Source: JAWOLE01 sp035263845
Lineage (GTDB): Bacteria > Acidobacteriota > Thermoanaerobaculia > UBA5066 > Gp7-AA6
Assembly (NCBI GenBank): GCA_035263845.1
Contig: DATFQY010000216.1
Coordinates: 1 to 59,126 of the forward strand
DNA length: 59,126 nt
Direction: 5' to 3'
The notes below the pieces were generated by a model. It made no database searches. It saw only the letters and a list, made by a program, of their open reading frames with translations, and was not told the origin of the DNA. Position numbers and translations under genes: made by a program. Shown one piece after another: positions 39,595-48,776 of the stretch; position 1 is the stretch's first letter; every line of letters starts with the position of its first letter.

Positions 39595-42420
39595 ATGCGG
39601 AGGTTCTCCCGATTTAGGGGTCTGACCTTCTTCCTCGTTTTGGGTCTCGCATCGTCCTTCCTCATCGCCCAGGCGCCAATCGTCGGCGAACTGTCCGGAC
39701 AGGTCAAAGACGAAACCGGGGCCGCTCTTCCGGGCGCGACCGTGACGTTGACCAGCACGGAGCGCGGCTTCACTCGGACGACGACGACCGACGCCACGGG
39801 CCGTTTCCGTTTCCCGGAGGTCCAGGCGGGCAAGTACGACGTGTCCGTCTCGCTGGCCGGGTTCTCCACGGTCACGCTCAAGGGCAACCTCGTCGAGACC
39901 AACAAGAAGACCGAAGTCTCCGTCCCCATGAAGCTCTCCCAGCAGCAGGCGGAGGTGACGGTCACGGGCGAGGTCCCGATCGTGGACAAGACGCAGACCT
40001 CGCTCGAGACCCGGCAGCGCTCCAAGGAATTCGAGAAGATGCCCCAGGGCCGCAGCTTCCAGGCACTGTTCTTAAACGCCCCGGGAGTCAACCTGACGCC
40101 CGGCACCAACCCCAACCCCAGCGTCCACGGCGGCCTCTCGAGCAACAACACGTGGCTCTACGATGGCGTGGACACGACCGACCCGACGACGGGCACCTTC
40201 GGCGGGAACCTCAACTACGAGGCGATCCAGGAGATCTCGGTGACCACCTCGGGCCTCTCGGCCGAATACGGCCGGGGCGTCGGGGGCCTAGTCAACGTCA
40301 TCACGAAGTCCGGGACGAACACCTTCGCCGGCTCCTTCAAGACCGTGATGACCAACGACAACTGGAACTCGCAGAACACGACGGCGAGCACGGTCTGCAC
40401 GTCGGCGACGAACTGCACGCATCCGTCGCTCGCGCGCACCAAGTACGATCACATCAATCCCCGCTACGCCTTCACCCTCGGCGGCCCCTTCTGGCAGGAC
40501 CACATCTGGTTCTTCGGGGCCTACGAGACGGCCGACAACACGACGGGCCAGCAGTCCACGCCGGTCTCGCTCGAGAACTTCCAGCAGACGACCAAGGACC
40601 GCTTCTGGGACGGCAAGATCACGGCGCAGATCACCCCGTCGCTGACGGTTTCGGCCCGCGGGTCCAGCAGCCCGACTTCGGGATTCATCGTCAACTACGC
40701 GTTTTTCGGAGCGCCCGGCGAGCTCGTCGCATACACTGGCCAGGACCAGACCTCCCAGAGCTACGCGGGCTTCATGACCGGCGTCTTCGGCAACAACGTC
40801 ACCGCAGAGATCCAGGGCAACTGGAACGGCCCGAGCAATACCTCCTCGACGCACTTCATCGACGTCTACCCCTTCGCCGGGGCCGGCGCGATGCACTACA
40901 GCGAGGCGACCGGCTTCCAGTTCAACGGCCCGACCTTCGACGGGTACGTCAACCGCCCGCGGCAGGGCATCACCGGCGCCGCGAGCTACTTCACCGACAT
41001 CAGCGGCAACAGCCACAACTTCAAGGCCGGCGTGGACTACCAGCACCTGACGTCTTCGTCCCAGTTCGGCTTCGTCAACAACCAGGTCTTCATCGACAAG
41101 AGCTACGACTACAAGACCCGCCTTTTCGACCCGGACCAGCGCCGCGACTACGCCGTGCCGCTCCCGTCGATCTCCGACGGAACGATCATCGCGGTGTACG
41201 GGCGCGACAAGTTCGAGGTCGGAAAGCACTTCTTCTTCGAGGTTGGCCTGCGGTACGAGCACCAGGACTCCAGCGACGACATCAGCCGGACGACCGTCAG
41301 CAAGGGGACGGTTTCGCCGCGGATCTCCGCGTCCTACGACATCATGCAGAACGGAAAGACCCTGATCGTCGGAACTTACGGGCGGTTCTACCAGTTCGTG
41401 ACTCAAGGCTTCTCCGACAACTTCGGGCAGAACGCCCAGCAGGCGACCTACGACAACTTCGTCTGGAACGGGACGAGCTACGTTTTTTCGAATCACGTCG
41501 CCGGCGCGGGCAGCGCCGCGACGATCCCGTCGGACCTCTCTCCCTCTTACGTGGACGAAGGGACGCTGGGCTTCCGCCAGCAGATCGGGAACACGATCGG
41601 AGTTTCGGTCACCGGGATCTACCGGAAGTGGAACGACCTGATCGATGACATTCCGGTCCTCGACAGCAAGGGAAACCGAACCGTCACGACCGCCAACTAT
41701 GGCAGCGCGGAGCGGAAGTTCTACGGGGCCGAGCTGGTCTTCGACAAGCGCTTCTCAGAGCACTGGAACGCGAACCTGAACTACGCGTGGGGCAAGACGA
41801 ATGGCAACTCGTTCGTGGACACGGCGTCGGACCTCGGCAACTACCTGACCTCCAACTGCCGGACCACGATCGATCCGACGATCGGCACCAACGGGGTAAT
41901 CCCGTGCTCGATCGTGACGGACGGCGCGAACAAGACCGGCCAGACGACGCTTTCCATCAACCACAGCATCAAGGCCTTCGGCGCCTACACGCAATCCTTC
42001 GGGCCGGCCAACCTGGCCCTCGGTCTCGGAGGGCTCTTCGCGACCGGCGTGCGCTACCAGGAGCAGCGGACGATGAACGTCCTGATCCCGGGGACGACGA
42101 CCAACGGCGGTCCGACCGCAACGTACTTCTACGAACAGCGGGGCAACGAGACGACGCCCTCGATCTACGAGATCGACACGTCCCTCGAGGCGACGTTCAC
42201 GGTATGGCGGTCACTCGAGCTCGGAGTCAAGGGTGAGATCTTCAACGTTACCAACATCCAGCGCCCCGTCACGGTCAACAACACGACCTGGTGCGACGAC
42301 GCGACCCAGGCGCCCACCAGCTCCTGCTCGATCGCCAGGGCCACGTTCGGCACTTCGACGGCCCGCAGCGCCTTCCAGACCCCCCGGTCTTATCGCCTGA
42401 CCGCGCTGATGCGGTTCTAA
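39595..42420 (+). CDS. TonB-dependent receptor-like outer membrane protein 1
   Basis: A 941-residue outer membrane protein. The order is signal peptide (TFFLVLGLASSFLIAQA), a carboxypeptidase-regulatory-like beta-sandwich (about 30-110, GQVKDETGAALPGATVTLTS), a plug domain (about 130-260, with TWLYDGVDTTDPTTGTF and SAEYGRGVGGLVNVITKSG) and a beta-barrel ending in Phe (RLTALMRF). Proteins of this layout import large molecules such as oligosaccharides or peptides with TonB energy; the substrate here is unknown. AAAAGGAGG precedes the ATG, and a sigma-54-type promoter lies 30 bases upstream. A strong terminator follows, so it is a single-gene unit. Confidence 0.9.
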   Translation: MRRFSRFRGLTFFLVLGLASSFLIAQAPIVGELSGQVKDETGAALPGATVTLTSTERGFTRTTTTDATGRFRFPEVQAGKYDVSVSLAGFSTVTLKGNLVETNKKTEVSVPMKLSQQQAEVTVTGEVPIVDKTQTSLETRQRSKEFEKMPQGRSFQALFLNAPGVNLTPGTNPNPSVHGGLSSNNTWLYDGVDTTDPTTGTFGGNLNYEAIQEISVTTSGLSAEYGRGVGGLVNVITKSGTNTFAGSFKTVMTNDNWNSQNTTASTVCTSATNCTHPSLARTKYDHINPRYAFTLGGPFWQDHIWFFGAYETADNTTGQQSTPVSLENFQQTTKDRFWDGKITAQITPSLTVSARGSSSPTSGFIVNYAFFGAPGELVAYTGQDQTSQSYAGFMTGVFGNNVTAEIQGNWNGPSNTSSTHFIDVYPFAGAGAMHYSEATGFQFNGPTFDGYVNRPRQGITGAASYFTDISGNSHNFKAGVDYQHLTSSSQFGFVNNQVFIDKSYDYKTRLFDPDQRRDYAVPLPSISDGTIIAVYGRDKFEVGKHFFFEVGLRYEHQDSSDDISRTTVSKGTVSPRISASYDIMQNGKTLIVGTYGRFYQFVTQGFSDNFGQNAQQATYDNFVWNGTSYVFSNHVAGAGSAATIPSDLSPSYVDEGTLGFRQQIGNTIGVSVTGIYRKWNDLIDDIPVLDSKGNRTVTTANYGSAERKFYGAELVFDKRFSEHWNANLNYAWGKTNGNSFVDTASDLGNYLTSNCRTTIDPTIGTNGVIPCSIVTDGANKTGQTTLSINHSIKAFGAYTQSFGPANLALGLGGLFATGVRYQEQRTMNVLIPGTTTNGGPTATYFYEQRGNETTPSIYEIDTSLEATFTVWRSLELGVKGEIFNVTNIQRPVTVNNTTWCDDATQAPTSSCSIARATFGTSTARSAFQTPRSYRLTALMRF

Positions 42421-42442
42421 CTCGAAGTTTCTATCGCGTGCC

Positions 42443-42471
42443 AGGCCCCGCTTTCGCGGGGCCTTTTTTTT
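42443..42471 (+). terminator. intrinsic terminator after receptor 1
   Basis: A 9-bp perfect stem aggccccgc/gcggggcct with loop TTTC is followed by a run of eight T, 23 bases after the stop codon. Confidence 0.92.
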
Positions 42472-42569
42472 GTCCGCGCGGCAGGCCTACCCCCTCCCCC
42501 GCGATTCCTGCTAGGCTGCCCCAATCGGTTCGCGGTGAGTTTCGCTTTTCGTTTGGAAGGGAGGAGTTC

Positions 42570-45500
42570 ATGCGGAAATCCAGGCTTTTCCTGGCTGCCC
42601 TGGCTCTGCTCCTGGCATCGCCCTGGGTCTGGGCCCAAACCACGTCGGACTTGACAGGGACCGTTACGTCGGAAGGGAAACCGCTTCCGGGCGTCCTCGT
42701 CACCGTCTCTTCCCCGGCGCTCCAGGGGACGAGAAAAGCGACCACGGGCTCCAACGGCACGTACAGCTTCGCGTCGCTCCCTCCCGGGGAATACACGATC
42801 ACGTACGAGCTCCAGGGTCTCCAGACCGCCACGCACAAGACACGGCTGCTTCTCGCCCAGACGACGCGCGACGACGCCGAGCTGGGAGTCTCGAAGGTGA
42901 AGGAGGAAGTCGTCGTGAAGGCCCAGACCACGGCGGCGGCGGTTCTCGAGACGAACCAGATCGCGGCCAACATCACGAGCGAGGGCCTGAACAAGCTGCC
43001 CGTCAACCGAACGATCCGGAGCGCCGTGCTGCTGATGCCGGGCGTGAACCCCAACGGCGTCAACAACCAGATCACGATCTCCGGCGCGCCCTCCTACGAC
43101 AACCTCTTCCTCGTGGATGGCACTGTGGTCGGGGAGAACCTGCGCGGCCAGCCGGACAACCTCTTCATCGAGGACGCGATCCAGGAGGTGACAACGCTCT
43201 CGGGCAGCATCTCGGCCGAGTACGGCCGCTTCACGGGAGGCGTCGTCAGCACCCTGACCAAGTCGGGCTCCAACGAGTTCCACGGCTCCTTCCGCTCCAA
43301 CTTCTCCAACCCGAACTGGACCGAGAAGACGCCCTGGCCGACGGAGGCCGACCACGTGGACAAGACCGACAAGATTTACGAAGCCACCCTGGGGGGCCGC
43401 TTCATTCCGGACCACCTCTGGTTCTTCGGCGGAGGCCGGTATGCGAAGACGACCGACCAACGCTTCACCGCCTTCACGAACATTCCCTACGACCATGGCT
43501 TCGACGAGAAGCGCGCCGAGGGGAAGCTGAACTTGAGCCTCTCCCAGTCGCAGTCGTTCTCCGCCTCCTACATCAACATTTCCAACACCGAGCTCAACAA
43601 CATCCAGGGCCAGGTCCTCGACGAGGCCAGCCTGGTCCCCGACCGGTCTCTTCCGAACACGCTCCTCGCCGTCAACTACAACGGCCTCTTCGGCAACAAC
43701 TTCGTCGCCGAGGCGCAGTACTCCAAGAAGACGTTCGCTTTCGAGAACAGCGGCGGGCGATACAAGGACCGCATCCTCGGGACCCGGATCATCTCGTCCA
43801 ACCTGAGCGTCGCCGGAACCGCGGCCAGCTACAATGCCCCGACCTTCTGCGGGGTCTGCACGCCGGAGGAGCGCAACAACGACTCCTACTCGCTGAAGGG
43901 CACCTACTTCTGGAACTCCGCCAAGCTCGGGAGCCACTCCGTCGTGGTGGGAGGAGAGAGGTTCGGCGAGACGCGGATCGTCAACAACTACCAGTCCGCG
44001 AGCGACTTCGCCGTGACCTCGTTCACCTACCAGGTGGGGACGAACGCCTTTCCCCGTTTCGACGCGAACACGACGATCAACTGGACCCCGATCTTCAAGC
44101 TCTCGGACGGGACCGACCTCGTCACCTGGTCGGGTTACATCAACGACAAGTGGGAGCTCAACAAGCACTTCAGCTTCAACGTCGGCCTGCGATGGGACAA
44201 GTCCGACGCCCATGACGCCGACGGCAAGCCGATCTCCAACGACAGCATGTGGAGCCCGCGGCTGGGCGTCGCTTACGACCCGAAGGGCGACGGCATCCAC
44301 CGCTTCACGGCCAGCTACGGCCGGTACGACGCGAAGATCGTGGACGGATCCAACGTCTTCTCGACGGCCCAGCTCGCCGGCAACCCGGGCAGCTTCGTCT
44401 GGGCTTACAAGGGCCCGGTCATCAATCCCGCCGGCACGCCCAACGACCAGCTGATCTCTCCCCAGGACGCGCTCCGGAAGCTCTTCGACTGGTTCGACCA
44501 GCAGGGGGGCACGAGCAACAAGTCGAACCTGACGTCCACCTCCTACCCGGGCCTCGCCTCGCGGTTCGAGGGATCGCTGAAGGCCCCGCTCGTGGACGAG
44601 TTCACCGTCGGCTACGGCGCCCGGGTCGGACGCTACGGCTACGCCAAGGTGGACTACATCCACCGCGACTGGGACAACTTCTACGCGCGCCGGCTGACCC
44701 TGGCGACGGGAAAGGTGACCGACCCGCTGGGCAACGTCGCCGACCAGTCCGTGACCGAGAACGACAGCGGCTCCATCGAGCGCAAGTACCGGGGCATCCA
44801 GTTCCAGGGGCAGTGGACGCCCAACCGGTGGAATGTGGGCGGCAGCTACACGTACTCGACGCTGAAGGGGAACGACGACGGGGAGGGCGCCGGCACGGCG
44901 ACGATCCGCAACCTCGAGCTCGCGACCTTCTATCCCGAGTACTTGAGCTACCCCAACCGCAAGCCGATCGGCTACCTCGGCCAGGACCAGAAGCATCGGG
45001 CTCGCCTCTGGGCGGGGTACACCCTTCCGACGCCGAGCATCGGCGAGTTCTCCCTGACTGCCCTCCAGGCCTACGACAGCGGCCGGCCCTACTCCGCCAT
45101 CGGGCAGATCGACGCCACGGGACGGACCTCTGGGACGGCGTATCCCGGGCTTCCGGCCAACCCCGGCTACACTCTCTCCGGCGCCGGGACATCGCACGAC
45201 TACTACTTCGGCTCCCGCGGCGAGTTCCGCACCGACGACGTCTGGTCCACGGACCTGGCCTTCAACTACTCGACGCCCAGGGTCTTCGGGGCCGTCGAGT
45301 TCTTCTTCCGCGCGACCGTCAACAACCTCTTCAACAACTCCGCGGTCATCAGTCCCAACTCGGACATCGTCACCCGGCGGTCGAGCTCGACGTCGAACCT
45401 CTCGCCCTTCAACCCGTTCACGGCGACTCCGCTGGAGTGTCCGAGCGTCAACGCGGCCGGCACCGCCTGCACCGTGACCGGGTACAACTGGTTCAAGGGC

Positions 45501-45581
45501 CCGAACTTCGGGAATGCGACCGGCCCGACCTCCTACCAGACGGCGCGCACCTACGCCTTCAGCGCCGGCTTCCGCTTCTAG
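42570..45581 (+). CDS. TonB-dependent receptor-like outer membrane protein 2
   Basis: A 1003-residue protein of the same layout as receptor 1: signal peptide (FLAALALLLASPWVWAQ), carboxypeptidase-regulatory-like domain (GTVTSEGKPLPGVLVTVSS), plug (about 125-240, with NLFLVDGTVVGENLRGQPDN and SAEYGRFTGGVVSTLTKSG) and a long barrel ending in Phe (FSAGFRF). Two Cys pairs (FCGVC near residue 427 and in the last 60 residues) are in predicted extracellular parts. The ATG at 42570 has GGGAGGAG upstream. It lies between two terminators, so it is transcribed alone. It is not a recent copy of receptor 1: similarity is limited to domain motifs. Confidence 0.9.
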   Translation: MRKSRLFLAALALLLASPWVWAQTTSDLTGTVTSEGKPLPGVLVTVSSPALQGTRKATTGSNGTYSFASLPPGEYTITYELQGLQTATHKTRLLLAQTTRDDAELGVSKVKEEVVVKAQTTAAAVLETNQIAANITSEGLNKLPVNRTIRSAVLLMPGVNPNGVNNQITISGAPSYDNLFLVDGTVVGENLRGQPDNLFIEDAIQEVTTLSGSISAEYGRFTGGVVSTLTKSGSNEFHGSFRSNFSNPNWTEKTPWPTEADHVDKTDKIYEATLGGRFIPDHLWFFGGGRYAKTTDQRFTAFTNIPYDHGFDEKRAEGKLNLSLSQSQSFSASYINISNTELNNIQGQVLDEASLVPDRSLPNTLLAVNYNGLFGNNFVAEAQYSKKTFAFENSGGRYKDRILGTRIISSNLSVAGTAASYNAPTFCGVCTPEERNNDSYSLKGTYFWNSAKLGSHSVVVGGERFGETRIVNNYQSASDFAVTSFTYQVGTNAFPRFDANTTINWTPIFKLSDGTDLVTWSGYINDKWELNKHFSFNVGLRWDKSDAHDADGKPISNDSMWSPRLGVAYDPKGDGIHRFTASYGRYDAKIVDGSNVFSTAQLAGNPGSFVWAYKGPVINPAGTPNDQLISPQDALRKLFDWFDQQGGTSNKSNLTSTSYPGLASRFEGSLKAPLVDEFTVGYGARVGRYGYAKVDYIHRDWDNFYARRLTLATGKVTDPLGNVADQSVTENDSGSIERKYRGIQFQGQWTPNRWNVGGSYTYSTLKGNDDGEGAGTATIRNLELATFYPEYLSYPNRKPIGYLGQDQKHRARLWAGYTLPTPSIGEFSLTALQAYDSGRPYSAIGQIDATGRTSGTAYPGLPANPGYTLSGAGTSHDYYFGSRGEFRTDDVWSTDLAFNYSTPRVFGAVEFFFRATVNNLFNNSAVISPNSDIVTRRSSSTSNLSPFNPFTATPLECPSVNAAGTACTVTGYNWFKGPNFGNATGPTSYQTARTYAFSAGFRF

Positions 45582-45601
45582 GGATTCTTCGCGGCAAACG
45601 A

Positions 45602-45630
45602 AAAGGGCGGGCTTCGGCCCGCCCTTTCTT
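45602..45630. terminator. bidirectional terminator between receptor 2 and VWFA gene
   Basis: An 11-bp perfect stem aaagggcgggc/gcccgcccttt with TTCG loop, with A-run on the left and T-run on the right, serves the convergent genes ending at 45581 and 45648. Confidence 0.92.
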
Positions 45631-45647
45631 TCTTCCTTTTCGCGCTT

Positions 45648-47261
45648 CTATTCGATTCGGACGTCGGCCTTGGCGGTGCCCATCTTCCCCGTGGCGGCGT
45701 CCTGGACGTTGACGACGATCCGCTGGTTGCCCTTTCGTGTCTGGAGGCGGACGACGTAATTCAGGGCCGAGTCGGGCGGAGCGCCCTTGGGCAGGTTATA
45801 GATCGCCTGCTCCTTGCCGACGTCGCTCATGTTGCCGCTGTCGTCGATGACCCCGACGTAGATGTCGGCCCTGGCCTGCGAGCCGTCGCCCTGCGGGAGG
45901 AGCGTCAGCGACGAAGCCGGGACCGTCACGGAGATCGGCTGGATGTAGTATTTCTTGTCCTTCTGCGCCGGGGCGAGGCGCAGGGTCACCGGGATCCCGC
46001 GGTACTCGACGTTGGTCTTGAGCGCCGCCGTCGTGATGTCCTTGGCCCTCTGGTCGCCGGAGCGCGGAGCGTAGCCGCGGCGGGCGCGCACCACCAGCCC
46101 CGGCCGCGTCACCTCGACGCGGATGTCTCGGTAGCCGGTGCCCGGGACGCTGGAGAGGTTGATGCCGATCGAGTAATAAGTGGACGTGTCCTGGTAGATC
46201 CGAGACAGGCCCCTCTCGAAGTCGTTGCTGTTGACGAGGGCGAGGCCGCCCGTCTCGTACGCCATGCTCTTCATGCCCGCCTGGCTGTCCTCGCGCGCGA
46301 TGAAGGCGACGCCGGGCCGGTTGGAAAGCGGGTCGTCGTTGGAGGCGGTCGTGCCTTCGCCCTGGAGCCCCCGGGCGTCCACCGTGTAGAAGCTGACGTC
46401 GGAGGCGTTGGCGCGATGGACGAGCGCGTCCATCTCGCCGGACATGTTTCGGACGTCGAAGACCGAGAGCGACGCGTTAAACCGCCCGGCGGCGTACATC
46501 GTCATCGCGTAGCCGGGCTGCATGTCGAAACCGCCCGACACGAAGATGAAGGCCTTCTTGCCCGGAAGGGCCGTCAGCGTCGTGACCTGCTGGGCCATGT
46601 CGTTCAACATGTTGCGCACTTCGGCCCGCTCCTGCTCCCCGTAGTTGCGGGCCATGGTGATGCGTGAGCGCGCGCCCGGCGTCGAGTCGATGTCGCGCAG
46701 GGTCTGCTGCTCGGTCATCAGCCGCGACATGCCGACGCCGCTGTCCATCCGGGAGAGGCCGGCGAGCAGGGTCTCCTTGCTGTTGGTCCAGGGGCTCATG
46801 TCCTTGGAGCGCCGGTCGAAGAGGACGACCCGGCCCGTGTCCGTCGGGCCGAAACGGGTGATCAGGTCGCGCAACGCGTCGAGCGCCCGGTTCCGGTCGT
46901 TTGGCGCGAGATGGCCCACGTCCACGTAGATCAGGAAGTGGCGGGGAACGTACGCGTCCTCGCCCTTGCGGTATTCCGCGAGGACCCGCTCCGGGGGCGC
47001 GGTCGCGAGGTCGGGCGCGTGGATCTGGCCCTCCTCGATCTTCGCGAAGTAGTCGATCGGGACCGGCTTGCCGGCCACCTTGACGGTGAAATCGGACTGG
47101 GCGAGGTCGCCGATGTGGCGTCCCTTCGAGTCGGTGACGACCACGTCCAGGTCCATGACGTGGACCTCGACGGACTCCCGGAACGTGGGGATGTCCTGCT
47201 GCTGCTGAGCCGAGGCGACGGCCGAAACGGCCGCCAGGAGGGTGACTGCGAGTTTCTTCAT
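45648..47261 (-). CDS. VWFA-related secreted protein (acidobacterial family)
   Basis: A 537-residue exported protein with signal peptide MKKLAVTLLAAVSAVASA. The start of the mature part (VEVHVMDLDVVVTDSKGRHIGDLAQSDFTV) and the layout fit the VWFA-related domain typical of Acidobacteria (TIGR03436-like, my assignment). The MIDAS motif is degenerate: the expected DxSxS reads DVGHL in FLIYVDVGHLAPND. The second half has beta-rich domains without known motif. The protein probably works in contacts at the cell surface or periplasm. AGAGGCGCC before the ATG is a usable ribosome binding site. It shares a bidirectional terminator with receptor 2. Confidence 0.82.
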   Translation of the reverse strand: MKKLAVTLLAAVSAVASAQQQQDIPTFRESVEVHVMDLDVVVTDSKGRHIGDLAQSDFTVKVAGKPVPIDYFAKIEEGQIHAPDLATAPPERVLAEYRKGEDAYVPRHFLIYVDVGHLAPNDRNRALDALRDLITRFGPTDTGRVVLFDRRSKDMSPWTNSKETLLAGLSRMDSGVGMSRLMTEQQTLRDIDSTPGARSRITMARNYGEQERAEVRNMLNDMAQQVTTLTALPGKKAFIFVSGGFDMQPGYAMTMYAAGRFNASLSVFDVRNMSGEMDALVHRANASDVSFYTVDARGLQGEGTTASNDDPLSNRPGVAFIAREDSQAGMKSMAYETGGLALVNSNDFERGLSRIYQDTSTYYSIGINLSSVPGTGYRDIRVEVTRPGLVVRARRGYAPRSGDQRAKDITTAALKTNVEYRGIPVTLRLAPAQKDKKYYIQPISVTVPASSLTLLPQGDGSQARADIYVGVIDDSGNMSDVGKEQAIYNLPKGAPPDSALNYVVRLQTRKGNQRIVVNVQDAATGKMGTAKADVRIE

Positions 47262-47315
47262 GGCGCCTCTGAAAACGCTCCGGAAGGGCCGGGGATTCCG
47301 CGGTTAAGGAAGGGG

Positions 47316-48731
47316 TTAAGGAGCTCGGACCTCCACCGGGCCCAACCCCAGGAATTCGAATACGAGCCGGATTTCCGCGAGGATCTCCTCAGCCAGGAGG
47401 GGATCTCCCGTCTCGCGCCCGAGCGAGCCCAGGACGCAGGCGGGCGCGACGGACCGGGCGGTGCGGACGAGGGTCGCGGCGGCGCTCGGATCCGCGCCGT
47501 CGTCGGCGAGGACCGCCTGGAAGTCGAGCGGCAGCCCCCACGCCTCCGCCTTTCGCGCCCCGAGAATCGGCCGGTAGGCCTCCAGCGCGGCGACCCGGAA
47601 CGGCCCGGCCGCGAAGGCGGTCGCCCCGAGGATGTCGAGCAGCTCGCCGTACCCCATGCCGTGGAGGAGGCCCAGCGTGTACGCGCGCTCCCTCCCGATT
47701 CCGAAGCGGGCGGAGTACTTGCCCGCGGAGATCGCCGCCGCGACGTTGGCCCGGCGCAGCGCGCGCGCGACGCGGTCGCGCTCGGAGATGACGCCGAAGT
47801 CGGTCGAGGAGAGGCGCTCGATCAGGATCCGGACCGCGCCGGGGCCCAGCCGCTCGACCGCCTCGGGTACCGTGCCCACGGCATGCTCGCGGTCGGCGGA
47901 GAGCGAATTGGCGAGCAGCAGCAGGTCGAGCGTCAGCTCGGGATCGAGCGCAGCGACCGGGACGACCGCGGCGGGGTCGAAAGGGGACTGCCGCCCGAGC
48001 TCGGAGAGCATCGCCGCGGTGTCGGGGTAGACGGGACGCATCGACATCTTTTCGAAGGTCAGGCCCCGGACCCGCCGGGCAAACTCGTGGAAGACTCGGA
48101 AGAGCTTTCGCCCCTCCTCCGGAACGATCGGCTGGCCGATCTCCTCCACCATCAGGTCCCAGAAGCGCTCCGAGACGTCCCGCCTGCCGAACGGGAAATC
48201 ACGCTGCTCGCCGTCATCGGCCCGGCGGCGGTCGTGGACGCGGCCCCGGCGGTCGTCCGTGTTCTTGGCGCCCTGGAGGGCGAGAGCCTGGCCCCGCATC
48301 GAGAGGCCGATCCGCAGGATCCGCTCGACCTCGTACGCGGGGTCGTACTCGAAGCGCGCGTGCCGCCAGTCGAACATCTCGAAGAGGAGCTTGCGCGCCA
48401 GCTCCTCGACCCGGAGCGAGAGGCCGTCGTGCGTGTCGAAGCTCCCGTCCAGGATCAGGCGAGAGAGGGTGCCGCCGCCCGTGAAGCTCCGAGCCAGCAG
48501 CTCGTAGAGGGTCGAAGCGGGCAGGGCCCCGCTCCGGAGCAAGTGGATGCCCAGGCGGTGGCGGGGCAGGGACCCCGAGACGAAGACGATCTCGCCGTCC
48601 TTCCAGTCGATCAACCGGCGGTCCGCTCCCCGGCTGACCGTCATCCGGCCGGACTTGCGGTTCAACTCCATCCACTGGAGCAGGTCCGCGAAGCTGAAGA
48701 CCTCGAGGCGGCCGTGCAGGTTCTCCGTCAT
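47316..48731 (-). CDS. DUF4388-HDOD signalling protein
   Basis: A 471-residue, soluble protein. Residues 1-115 form a DUF4388 domain (GRLEVFSFADLLQWMELNRKSGRM, WKDGEIVFVSGS, LRVEELARKLLFEMFDW). After an Arg/Asp-rich linker (about 155-180) an HDOD-type helical domain follows (about 240-400: LDPELTLDLLLLANSLSA, VPEAVERLGPGAVRILIERLS, YTLGLLHGMGYGELLDIL). HDOD proteins take part in signalling and lack the catalytic residues of HD phosphohydrolases. The ATG has TACAAT 11 nt upstream. It is divergent from the methylmalonyl-CoA mutase gene with a 12-bp palindrome between the two promoters. Confidence 0.82.
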   Translation of the reverse strand: MTENLHGRLEVFSFADLLQWMELNRKSGRMTVSRGADRRLIDWKDGEIVFVSGSLPRHRLGIHLLRSGALPASTLYELLARSFTGGGTLSRLILDGSFDTHDGLSLRVEELARKLLFEMFDWRHARFEYDPAYEVERILRIGLSMRGQALALQGAKNTDDRRGRVHDRRRADDGEQRDFPFGRRDVSERFWDLMVEEIGQPIVPEEGRKLFRVFHEFARRVRGLTFEKMSMRPVYPDTAAMLSELGRQSPFDPAAVVPVAALDPELTLDLLLLANSLSADREHAVGTVPEAVERLGPGAVRILIERLSSTDFGVISERDRVARALRRANVAAAISAGKYSARFGIGRERAYTLGLLHGMGYGELLDILGATAFAAGPFRVAALEAYRPILGARKAEAWGLPLDFQAVLADDGADPSAAATLVRTARSVAPACVLGSLGRETGDPLLAEEILAEIRLVFEFLGLGPVEVRAP

Positions 48732-48742
48732 CGGCGCCGAAG

Positions 48743-48768
48743 ATTGTAAGGGACCGGTCCCATAGAAT
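48743..48768. promoter_or_regulatory. palindrome between divergent -10 elements
   Basis: The perfect palindrome gggaccggtccc (48750-48761) lies between TACAAT (48748-48743, minus strand, 11 nt before the ATG at 48731) and TAGAAT (48763-48768, plus strand, 8 nt before the ATG at 48777). This placement fits an operator shared by both genes. Confidence 0.5.
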
Positions 48769-48776
48769 CGGGCTGA

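Noticed and set aside
42417..45197. A long open frame antisense to TonB-dependent receptor 2
   Set aside because: Composition is Val/Asp/Glu/Arg-biased as expected from the complement of a GC-rich gene, and the forward frame has clear receptor motifs.
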